This document shows positions 11,377 through 22,500 of a stretch of DNA of 64,000 bases, one piece after another. A program made the position numbers and the translations under genes. This DNA is from Brasenia schreberi (Eukaryota; Streptophyta; Magnoliopsida; Nymphaeales; Cabombaceae). Each line of letters starts with the position of its first letter. Position 1 is the first letter of the stretch. The DNA lies in contig JAYKKT010000041.1 in NCBI GenBank assembly GCA_036023115.1, forward strand, positions 7,873,501 to 7,937,500. The letters run 5' to 3'. Below the pieces are notes generated by a model. It worked only from the letters and a program-made list of their open reading frames with translations. It was not told where the DNA came from and did no database searches.

Positions 11377-14116
11377 ATGCATTACGAAACTGGCGATTTC
11401 GAAGAGTATGATAACACTCCTTATGGTGGTGGTTAGCTTCTCGTCTTTGGCAGACCTCTCCTTCCCGACCAAGAATTATACTATCCCGTCGACTCCACCT
11501 CCTCCTCTTCTTCCTACGTTCTCAATCCATATGCTTATTCAGGTCATGTTGGTGGATTTAATGTAATGGTATTCTTAAATATTTAATATGTATAAAAGTT
11601 TTAAAATGTAAAAATAATATATGATGGGCTTTTGCAAAAAATGACGAAAATAAACCAAAGTTTAGTCTTATGATTTTTTATATATTTTGTAACTCATGAA
11701 CCTTAGTTCTACGAGTTTTGAGAGGACATTATAAACGCGTGGGTGAGGCCATGCTTGGGCTTTAGGCATTTAGGTTTGGGTCTTGATTCATTTTTTGTAC
11801 GAAAGACTTTTGATTTAACTCTCAAAAGTTTGACGGTAACAAACAAGAATAAGATGAGATGGTTCGGGATAAGAAGATACGATTGAATATAAAGTAGTAT
11901 GTGATTTGGATATGATCCACGATAAATAGGTGATTAGAGTCCACAACAGTTTTTTTTCTCTCTATCTCTTCTCGTTCTTTCTCTTAATGTAATGTAAGGT
12001 CGAGGTAGACTTAATGTACGTGCTCTTCAAATTGTGTGTGAATACGACCGTCACCCCTATTGGGTTATGACCGGCAGAAAACGAAGCAGACTTATGAGTT
12101 TCACCCTCAAGAGGAAGAGGGCTTCGGTGAAATCTAAGCCAATTCCGGATTACCAACACGGGTACGAGGGCGAAGGGAAGGTGAAACCCTTTGGTTATGA
12201 TGATGAGCCGAGCCAGGAGGGTGGTTTGGCGAAGTATGGGAGGCCGAAACCCAAGCTAGCAGCGTACGGTTTCCGACCGGAACCAGAGAGCTATAGCACG
12301 CCCGTGCCACCAGTGGAGCACAGTTATGGGTTCAAGCACCCGGAATACGGGAGGCAGCCTTCGCCAGAAGCCAAAGATTATGGGTTTAATGGTCGTCAGC
12401 ATGATCAGGGCGGGAGGCGGACGCCACCTCGAATGGAAGAGGAAAAGGGATTCGCTCACGGCGGTCGCCATCAGCCAGAGTTCGGGAAAGGTCACCAGTA
12501 CGGTGAGAGTGAGGAGAGGCACGCATATGGAGAGTACGGGGGAAGGACAAGCCATCACCGGGAGGAACAGGAAGAGCATCTGAGGCCTTCTTACTCTCGC
12601 GGTGAGCACGAGGATGAAGCATATGGTCGCCATAGATACGTGAGTATTTTGCAGAACTGTGTATATTGTTTCTTTGTTTGGATGGAGATTGTCGTGTCAT
12701 TGTTACCGTGGTGTTTCGTTTCTCGTTTTTCATCCCTCTGTGCTTGGTTTGTATGTAATACGTATTCCAATGGGAGAGAAACGAACGATATTTATTATAA
12801 GTTGGTGAGATGCCTCTCTTTCACTCCTGAAGGCATATGGTCGGTTAAAAGCTAGGCCACGCTGCTAGGACAATTTGAACACAAGATATAGCATTTTTTC
12901 TCAAATTTTCCACTATATTCAAGTAAACACTATCACAAATCAAAGTGACCAGGTAGTAGTAGGTTTAAAATGTGAGTTTGAGGTGGAGAAATGGTTTCTT
13001 TAGTTGTCTATTCAGTCCCCGCTAATTCTAGAGCAATGTTCCACAATTAACAAGATATATATAATAGGAAGGCTACATTCAAATCGATCTCAATCATTTG
13101 ATCATGGATGATTGAAATTGAAAACCAAAAGGTAAAAAATATATATTTGAATCCAGGTTACTTGATTGCTCCTCTATATATATATATATACTTTTCAATT
13201 TTGTTTTTCAACCGTATGTGTTTCTTTTCTCAATGGAATGGTTGAGATTAGTTTTCACAGTTTTGATATGAGTGGTTTTCATGCTCTACCTTTTGTCTCT
13301 CTATGTGTATAAGTGCAAACATGTTTTATATAGATTAATCTCAATACATAATTTGGCTTTCGGCAAGTTTCAAAATTCAGTAGCTCAGAATGTATCATGG
13401 TTTCTAACAAAGATCGCCTCTTTCTAAAAACTGTTCGGCACTAAACTTATTTCTTATTCTAAACAAATCTAGGAATCGATACATATCAGCCATAGAGAAC
13501 TTGCATACGTGAGTTTGGACTTAAAGCCAGGGGCCACCATCACCTAGAGCGCAGCTGGTTGACACGCACATGCACAGAGTGGCGTGAGAAACTGAAATGC
13601 AAAAAGTCACGGTGGTGCATTTTTTATTGACAACGTTACGGTACTGCACTTTTGATTGACATAGATTAGCTAAGCATTGATCATATCCGGCAAGCCTTGT
13701 ATGCACATATACACACATATATACTTGGTGTTCAATAGCTCTTCATGGCTTCTATACACAAACTTTGGGTATTCACCCTAGATTAAGCACAGATTTTCTA
13801 AGCTTCAGTGATGACTGTGGTACCCGATCTGACCCCCCTTTGTCTTTCTTAATTTGGATTTACAACTTTTTTTGCCTGAATGACATGATATAAGCTTGTC
13901 GACAGCACATTTTATGAGCTACAATTTGCACATCAGTTTCTTTCTTCTTCTTCTTTTCGGGTGTGTGTAATGCTGCCTGGTCGCGTGGTATAACCAAACA
14001 TTGTCAAACAAAATGGCTGATGGGCTGATCTACAGAAGAGTAAGGACGACGATGATGATGGTGAAAGGAGGCACCAGAATTGCCGCCACCACAACCTTAG
14101 GCATGATGATGATTGA
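11377..14116 (+). pseudogene. At5g39570-like (PLD-regulated protein type) gene, three exons, broken
   Basis: Exon 1 (11377 to about 11542) starts MHYETGDFEEYDNTPYGGG, then a TAG stop (11434-11436) where the family has Tyr, then continues in frame with VFGRPLLPDQ, like the family's YGRPLPP. Exon 2 (about 12045-12639) reads YDRQKTKQTYEF and HPQEEEGFGEI in one frame, then shifts by one base near 12135 into KPIPDYQHGYEGEGK, with many Tyr-Gly, His and Glu residues and an AKYGRPKPK motif; donor TAC|GTGAGT. Exon 3 (14036-14116) encodes KSKDDDDDGERRHQN and ends RHDDD-stop, matching the Asp/His-rich C terminus of the family. These are disordered Tyr/Gly/His-rich plant proteins; one Arabidopsis member is reported to be phospholipase-D regulated. 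Two independent lesions suggest a pseudogene, although assembly error remains possible. The exon 2 acceptor could not be fixed. Confidence 0.65.
12640..14035 (+). other. Second intron of the At5g39570-like gene
   Basis: Runs from donor GTGAGT to acceptor TCTACAG. A short TA microsatellite sits at about 13172-13192. No inserted gene was seen. Confidence 0.5.
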
Positions 14117-14467
14117 AGTAACCATGTACAAGTTGCTTCTTGCAGATTGCTATCTTATTATGTTGGTGGTGTATTTCTTTGGACCAGGTCAGTGGCTTTG
14201 TATTTGCTGAACTATTGAGTGAACAAGATTTTTCTATGCTTGAATAAGTTCCTAAACGCTGCAGTATCCGACATCCGACATCTTGATTTACTACATAATC
14301 TCTTTTTACATTGATATTCTTCTCCTTTAATTGATTTATACATAATCTCTTTCACAATTGATGCCCCACCCCACAACTTCTGCACAATTGATTTTTCTCA
14401 TGTTATTCCAGCCTTTTGCATATTTAAGTTAATAGTGGGTTCCATCAGGAATCAACTTTAATTTCAT

Positions 14468-14514
14468 ATTTATTTATATTAGTCATTGATGAGTTAACAA
14501 AACACAAGATGAAG
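14468..14514 (+). mobile_element. RTE LINE microfragment
   Basis: About 45 bp matching the RT region of the RTE copies around GTGATTGATGAGTTAACAAA, with a small internal deletion before AAGATGAA. It directly abuts the duplicated 31-bp sequence described next. Filler copied during break repair would explain such a short internal piece better than ordinary retrotransposition. Confidence 0.65.
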
Positions 14515-14873
14515 TCAGGTCCTTGTGCAGCAGAATTACTTGTGTACATATTGTTTGAATGGCAATGCTGGGACTCAATATGTTTTGTTTGCCATTCAAA
14601 CAATATGTACCCCAATATTACTTGGATTTACCATAAGATCAAAATCATCAGTAGATGATCCCTATTCCATGAGACTCGCCTTTCTATACTGCTGTTGCGT
14701 GATCACTAGTCCCTATTTTGCCCAAACAGTATGAGAAAGACGTTTCTTAGAAGTCAGGTCCTTGTGCAGCAGAATTACTTTTCTCCTATTTATTAATATA
14801 AGTAATGAAAGTACTTGTATTGGCCAGGCAACTTGTTAACCATGTTAAGTGTAGTCACCCCAGCATTGCCATT
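14511..14873. repeat. 31-bp direct duplication with nested inverted repeats
   Basis: The sequence GAAGTCAGGTCCTTGTGCAG plus 11 further bases occurs at 14511-14541 and 14750-14780. Between them, 14546-14565 (ACATATTGTTTGAATGGCAA) is the exact reverse complement of about 14588-14607. A third, inverted copy of its second half (CCCAGCATTGCCATT) lies at about 14857-14871. The arrangement looks like a local rearrangement scar. Confidence 0.85.
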
Positions 14874-16085
14874 GAAATTTCTTTCTTCTTAGTTTTTCGT
14901 TCCTTTTGATGGGCACGAACATCCCTGGAATTTGTCCAATTTTTTCACAAGATTGTTGAAAGTTCCTTCTTCCAGAGTTCAAGATGATTCCGACAGTTTG
15001 AAATTCATCAATGGCGCATGGTACGCATTCTTCAACAACTTGAGCCAGCTAGTCTGGTGCTCATCGAAACTTCCCGAGCTGATCTAGTGAGCCTTACCAA
15101 AGCTACCCTTGAGTGTCGGTTATCATAATATAAGAATTCCTTAATCCGTTAAGTCTTTAATAGGGTCCTTTTGTAGTTTTGATAGAGCTTGATTCCGATA
15201 ATATTTTGTAGCATCTGACAAAATTAGCGAAGTTAGAGGTGAGGAAGTCTTGGAAGGATCATCACCTGACAATAATGAGTAATGTATCCGGTAGGGGTCT
15301 GCCTAACCCGCTTGCCTTTCAAAAAGAGAAAATAGATAACAATTGTTGAATAGTTAAAAGGATATAGCAAATTGACTTCTTTCTGTCTATTATCTACCAA
15401 ACTTGTCTTGAAATGCAAGTTTCATGTAAAAACAAGAACAATATTTGGTTGTTTTCTCACAAGATGTTCTTCTTGGTGCCATAATGGTTGCTTTCAGTAT
15501 TACATAATCATCAATTCTATATTAAACCAATCAATTGAACTTCTCACCTTAAGAGGGACTTCAAAAGATCTAACAAAAATAATAATAATTGTCCAATTGC
15601 CTAGAGCCTTCTCCCCTCCGCTTCATTTAACAGGTTCCTCAACAATGAAAAGTATGGAAGAACATCTCTAAACAAGGAGGATCAAAGGAAATTGTGAACT
15701 CACTCACTTCAGAGGAACAAGAGTAGAAACAAGAATGGGAGGAGAAATTTATTCAATCAGTTATACTTTTTCTTTGAGGTTGTCTCAGCCTACTTGACTT
15801 CCAATCCTCAAGTTATTTGATTCTTTTTCTTGTACTTTAATTCACGAAACATGCCAAAATTGATGAGATGAGATCTTAGGAAACTTTCGGCGGAGCTTAC
15901 GGAGTTGACTTCCCATTTTTGTACATTTGACTTCATTTATCAAAATTATAGTCTAAACTTGCACTATATTTAAAGCGATACCCGAGTTAATTATGGTAAC
16001 TTCATCTCCTCAATCTTCTCCAAAAACTAGTCAAAGACTAAAGTATCAACACTTCACCAAATTCTAACTGGTTAACTGGATACTG
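14874..16085. other. No gene recognised
   Basis: Open frames here are short and have no family resemblance. Composition is A+T-rich with no clear repeats. Confidence 0.35.
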
Positions 16086-16226
16086 AGCGTCAGCTCAATG
16101 GCAGGGTGCTTTGATGCCCTTGCCCTGGTGGGGAGTTCGGCTCCCAGGAGTGCACGTGCATGTGTGTGCGCGTGTATGTTTAGCTTCAACCCCTTTGTAA
16201 CCTGTAATGTCCAAAAAATAATAATA
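16086..16226 (+). mobile_element. Candidate tRNA-derived SINE
   Basis: A tRNA-like head carries an A-box-like CAGCTCAATGGCAGG (about 16091-16105) and a B-box-like GAGTTCGGCTCCC (16133-16145), with roughly tRNA-like spacing. A body with TGTGTGTGCGCGTGTATG follows, then an A-rich tail (AAAAAATAATAATAG). Internal Pol III promoter plus A-rich tail is the usual plant SINE plan. No second copy is present here and no target-site duplication was confirmed. Confidence 0.55.
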
Positions 16227-16530
16227 GCAATAATTGAATTGCTGAATTTCATAAAACACTTAAGGTCACGTATCAATTTATATTTCTGTGGAAATTCAAG
16301 GTTATAGTTATTTCCTAAGTGATAACGAATCGAAGGACTACTAAACAATTATGAATAGTACACCCTCGGCGATGGACAGATTACCGTAACACAATAAACA
16401 GCTACATTCATTGCCCAAAACATCAATTATAGATTAGGGAAGGTAAGAGCACATTGTACAGAACTATAAATTGATTAATGTCTATCACAACATCTTTAGA
16501 ATGGGTAAGGCTTGTGCTCCTAACTAATCT

Positions 16531-19500
16531 TCAATAGAAACAAAGCCGTAAATTTCCACTTTGCAGGCGCTCATGAAAGTATCTCTTGTACAAGTCCCAG
16601 AACTCCAAACTATAATATGCCACAAGCAAAAATAAGATTTGGAAGTAATAGAATTTAAGCATGGAGAAAATTTTGCTGCAATTGGCTAAGCAAACTTAAC
16701 CTGACTTGGGGAAGGGTCAAGAGGGAATAGCCCTTCGCATCAAGATGCATGTCTAGCACAACCACTGATAATCGTGAATGTCCCAGCACATCGAGGTCAA
16801 TCAACTTCTTGATTCTGAAAATCACAAGAAAAATATAAGTAGCCAAAACAAGAATAATGTGTAACAGAAAGTTTCTACATGTTAAAGTGATGATTACAAT
16901 ATAGAACCACATCTTTTAAATGGCAAGCATAATTATTGTCTGCATACAAAGCATTGCATGGCAAGGAAACGTTTAAAGCCCTCAAACTAAAACCCATGAG
17001 GCCTCGTCAATAGAAAGACGTCCTCAAATAGATTAATGAACCTGGTTATCTGCAATTCAGTAAGGGGTCCATTTAGAAATGCAATCAGAAACTCCTTTGT
17101 GATGCTAGTTTTTTACATAACACGATATTAATTATAGCATCAACTTACCTTAGCGTACAAAAGCCCAGTGAAATGTTATCCGAACATAGATTCAGAAAAA
17201 ATACTATTGATGGAAAATTTAGAAGGAAAGTGAAGGAAACAACAGATTCTCCAATAATAAACTCGAATCTTTGTCAAAAGGCAAAAGCAAAATCTTTTGG
17301 ATACCTGCTTGGGGTGCCACTTGCAATGTTTACACGACACTTGAGCAATGAAACCTACAGAAGAAAGAAACAGCATATTTAAAGTTATATTAAATCATAC
17401 TTTGCCAGCAAAATCACCTTCATCGATTCTTTGACAGCATTATGATCTGTCTTTTACTAATACCTGCATTTAACTCAGAAAAACAATGTCATCTTTTACA
17501 GTCTCCTTTGAATGCCTTTCATGGTGCTTAATGTCTAACATTGATGCAGGACTAACGTGATTGGCTGACACGATATCATTCAAGTGGATGCAAAGTGCAA
17601 ACAGTAATATTGTTCACTGGATAAAATAAGAACAAGGTCTGACAAAACAACTTCTGCAAACTCTTTGCAGAGAACTTCCTTTTATACGCTAAACTAGGAA
17701 CTCCACTATTAAAGCTCTGACTTGGGATTTCCACCACTATTAACTCTATACTTGGTACTTTAACAGACATTAAATCTATACTTAGATTCTACAAGCATTA
17801 ACTATATAGTTGGAAATCTCCAACTCTTAATTCTAGTCTTCGAACTTTGTTCTTGACTTGACTTGACTATGCTTGGTACCCTGCATCATTCTCTCCCTCT
17901 TGATGGGAACTCGTCCTCGAGTTGTCCTCATAAAGTGGCTCTTCGAGATGTTATAGGATAAGATCAGATACATTAAACGTTTTAGACAGACCCATGTTGG
18001 GTGGGAGGTTGATGACATAAGCATTGTCATTGATCTTCTTCAAAATCTTGTAGGGCCCATACTTACGTTGCTTCATCTTGCCATCAAAACCTTAATGGGA
18101 TCTTTTCTTGTGCAAGAAAATTATAACTAGTCATCCTCTCGAAAAGTCACTGCTTTCTGATGCTTATTATCCTGTTGTTTAAACTTCTTTGTTCCTCCAA
18201 TACTTCATGAACTTTGTAGCTGTCAGCCAAAGCAAGGGCAGCTAGGGAATCCATGCCTGAGGCAGCTTGACTAAATCTACGACATGCCTTGTTACTTTTG
18301 CATAGACAATAGACAAAGGGCTCCTCTCAGTGGACCTATTGACTGAATTATTAAATGCAAATTCATCTTGCACCATGGCTGAGTTCTGTTGTCCTTTCTT
18401 GTTTCTGCATATGCATTGAAATAGGTTTCCTAAGGATTTATTAACAAACTCAGTTTGCCCATCTGTTTGTGGGTGAGTTGTGCTTTAGAATTTGACTTCT
18501 ATTCCAAATCGTTTCCACAAAATAAGTCAAAACACTTTAAGGATTCGGGATGATACACAAATAACACTCTTTGAGATTGACTAACAATGAGAAGCCATCT
18601 ATGGACTATCTTTAAGCTTCCGACATCCAACATAAAACTTTGTCAGATTTTTACATCATAGATTACATAAATTATGAGCATTACTTTGGGGCGTCTCCAC
18701 CTAGCGATGCACTACAGAGTCTGAATGCAGAGAAAAGTAAGCAAGGGCCACTACATTTTCGCCCGAACGTAGTGAATCAATTGCAGAGAGGGTTCCCATA
18801 TCATAGACGGGTGTGGGTAAAAAAGTTAGTCCCACTACATTGCTGCCCAAATGTAGTGAATATAGTTTGTGCTTCCACACCTCAACTAATCCCAGAAGAT
18901 ATAAAGATAGCTTTTTGGAAAGAGTTAGATAAAGTAATTCAAAAGATTCCACAAAGAGAGATGATTTGTTTAGGAAGAGACTTAAATGGACATATTGGTA
19001 AAGGTTTCTGTGCATGGCATCAATTCACCCAACATCGACTTTTAGTAATGGATTTACAAATAAAAAAATGGACAAAGGATAAAAAGAGTGCATCGAGCTA
19101 TTCGAACTAAATGGTGAAACCTCAAAAGCGAGAAAGAAGATATATTTAAACAGAAAGTCTTTAAGGAGATGCTTGGAATTATGTTAGTACACCTTGTGAT
19201 ATGTGAAACAATATGGCTATACATATTAAGAAAGTGACGAAAGATGTGTTAGGTGAATCTAAGGGAGGTGTACCGACACAAAAAAGCTTCGTGATGAAGA
19301 GAAGTAGTGCAAAATAAAATCAAGGCAAAGAGGGCACGTTACAAATTATATTATGCTAAGAAAACTAGTGAAACTTGAGAGGCTTATAAGAATGCAAAGA
19401 AGGAAGCGAAAAAGGCCGTAAGTGAAGTATTACGTAAAATTTGTGAGGATTTATATAAAAAACTCAACTCAAAAGAGGGTGAAAGAGATATTTTTAGAAT

Positions 19501-22500
19501 AGTTAGGACTAGAGATAAAGAAAACTAAAGATCTTAATTATGTTAGATGCATCAAAGACGAGGATGAAAAAAATCTAGATGAAAAAATTCTAGTGGCAAA
19601 TGATGATATAAGAAATAGATGAAAATTTTATTTTTATAAGTTTTTAATAAAAATAAAGATGTTAGTATTAGCTTAAGAGAGTTAGCCAAATTAGAAAAGT
19701 ATATAAACCACAATTTCTACCGACGTATTCAAAAGAATGAAGTCAAAGAGGCTCTTAAACATATGAAGGGTGGTAAATCTGTAGAACCAAACAATATTCT
19801 ATTAGAAGTTTGAAAAAAACTAGGAGAAATAGGAATCACTTGGCTCACAAGACTATTTAATAAAATATGGAGAAACCAAAAGATGCCCGAGGAATAGAGA
19901 GCGAGTACACTTATACCCATATATAAGAACAAGGGAGAGATTCGAAATAGTGCGAATTATCGAGGTATCAAGTTAATGAGCCATACTATGAAATTGTGGG
20001 AAAGAATTATCGAACATAGGTTAAGACAAGTATCAAGTACAATAGAGAACCAATTATTCATGCCAGGCAGATCTACTATTGAACCAATTCACCTTTTGAG
20101 ATGTCTTATGAAACATTTTAAAGCAAAAAAGAAAGACCTTCACATGATATTTATTGATCTAGAAAAAGCTTATAATAGGGTACCGAGGGAGGTTCTTTGG
20201 AGAACTTTGGAAAAAAGAGGTATCCCATTGACATACATTAACCTTATAAGAGACATGTATGATGGTACAAAAACATGTATAAGGACTCATGAAGGAATGA
20301 CACACTTCTTTGAAGTTAATATTGGGTTACATCAAGGATCAACTTTAAGTCCATACTTATTTATAATGGTGATTGATGAGTTAACAAAACATATTCAAGA
20401 TGAATTACCTTGGTGTATACTATTTGCAGATGACATTGTATTAGTGGAGGAGTCTAAGGAAAAAGTTAATAGAAAATTGGAACTATGGAGAGAAACATTA
20501 AAAAGCAAAGGCCTCCGACTTAGTAGAACAAAGACAAAATATATGGAATGTAAGTTTGATCATTTGGTTACCTTAGAGGACATAGAAATTAAAATTGGCA
20601 CACATTACATCCCCAAAAAGGAAAGTTTTAAATACCTAGGGTCAATTTTTTAGAGTGATGGAAGAATTGATAGAGATGTTACGCATAAAATTAATGCTGG
20701 TTGGTTAAAATGGAGAGGAGCATCGGGTATTCTTTATAATAAAAGATATCATTAAAGTTAAAAGGTAAGTATTATAGAGCAACAATTAGGCCTGCCATGT
20801 TTTATGGTTCTGAGTGTTGAGCAGTTAATCATCAACATGTACAAAAGATGTCTGTGATAGAAATAAAGATTTTCAGATGGATGAGTGGTCATACTAGAAA
20901 AGACCGTATACATAATGAGGTTATTAGAAATAAATTAGGAGTGGCACCAATAGAGGATAAAATGAGAGAATATCGTTTAAGATGGTTTGGACATATAGAA
21001 AGAAGATCAAAAGAAGAACCTGTAAGAAGGTTTGAAAAACTAAAATTGGAAAGTATTAAAAGAGCTAGAGGATGACCACAAAAGTGTTGGAAAGAAACAA
21101 TAAAGAATGATCTAGCTTATTGTGAGTCAACTGCTAACATGGCACATGATAGGGCTCTGTGGAAACAAAGAATCCATGTAGCCGACCCCGTCTAGTATGG
21201 AAAAAGGCTTTGTTGTTATTGTTGACCTTTTTGAAAATTCATCTACTCGTTGTAATATCCATTTAGAGTTAAACAAGTAATACAAAGTGTGAGATTTTGG
21301 AAGGCCAATTACAATCCAACTCCGCTCCCAGATGCGACCAGGTATTGTGTTTTTATTGATATTCATTTAAATTATTAATTTAATGGAATGACTTTGAGTG
21401 TTTCTTATTAATTGTTATCGTGTTTTATTTCATATGACGGGTGAGCTCGTTTTGGTGTAGATGCACCGAACTTTACAAGGTTTGCTCAACGTATATTGAG
21501 CCAAACATGTAGTTTGAGTGTGTGCGAGAGGAATTAGAGCTTTTTCGAAGGCATTTATATGAAAAAGCAAAACAAACTAGAGCATGCTCGACTGCGTGAT
21601 TTGGTATTCGTTGTATATAATATGAAGTTAAGACAAAGGTAATAATTTTAAAATATATATTGTTTATTGTTGCCTAGTTCTTAATCTTATGGATAATGAT
21701 TGATTGATGTGACTATGCATTTGATATTTTTCAAATGCAAAAGGATGCAAGAAGGGCAAGAAAGGTGTCATCTGACCTTTTGAGTTACAAAAATATTGAT
21801 ATTCTTAACGATTGGGTCGAAGAGGAGGATCTCCCTATCATTTTAGAGGATGAAAACCGGTGGACATTCCAATATGAAGCAATATGATGATGATGATGGT
21901 GATGGTGGTGATCCTAAATACATTGATTATAATGCTTTTGTTGATTATGATCCACATTGTGGATGATTGTAATTTGTTTTAACTTTTATTTGTAACTTTG
22001 TAACGTTCTCATCTTTGATGATGGTAAGTTATACTTGTAACTTTGCTGTTTATTAAGTTAAACCCCTTCTTTATTCACTATTTATTATTATGTTCACGTT
22101 ACTTAATAGTTAATGGTATGGAATATGGAATATGGATGCTTGTAGCCTTGTTCATAACTTCATTAGGAGATGTTTTTGTTATAGTATGGATGGTTCTTCA
22201 TTGTGTTATATATGTTTTGTTCATTAAATTTTATTTTTTTTATTTTTAATACATAAAAAAAAATTAAAAGCATATCGTACCATACCGTACGATACGTATG
22301 ATATAGCCGTATGGGTACCTAGTGCAATACAAGCACCGATATGGTTTTTACAACATTGGAAGCAGCCACAGATGCTCGAAAGGTAATGCATGCTAATTGG
22401 GCAATCATTCCTTTAAAATTTTAACCACGAGTTTATGAGTTGGTAGAGTTCAATTAGTAAATGAACCAGCTTAGAAAAAGACCAAAGGAAAAGCTTCGAT

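Noticed and set aside
12256..12733. Minus-strand open frames of 115-125 codons
   Set aside because: They lie opposite the Tyr/Gly-rich exon of the At5g39570-like gene and are shadows of its codon pattern.
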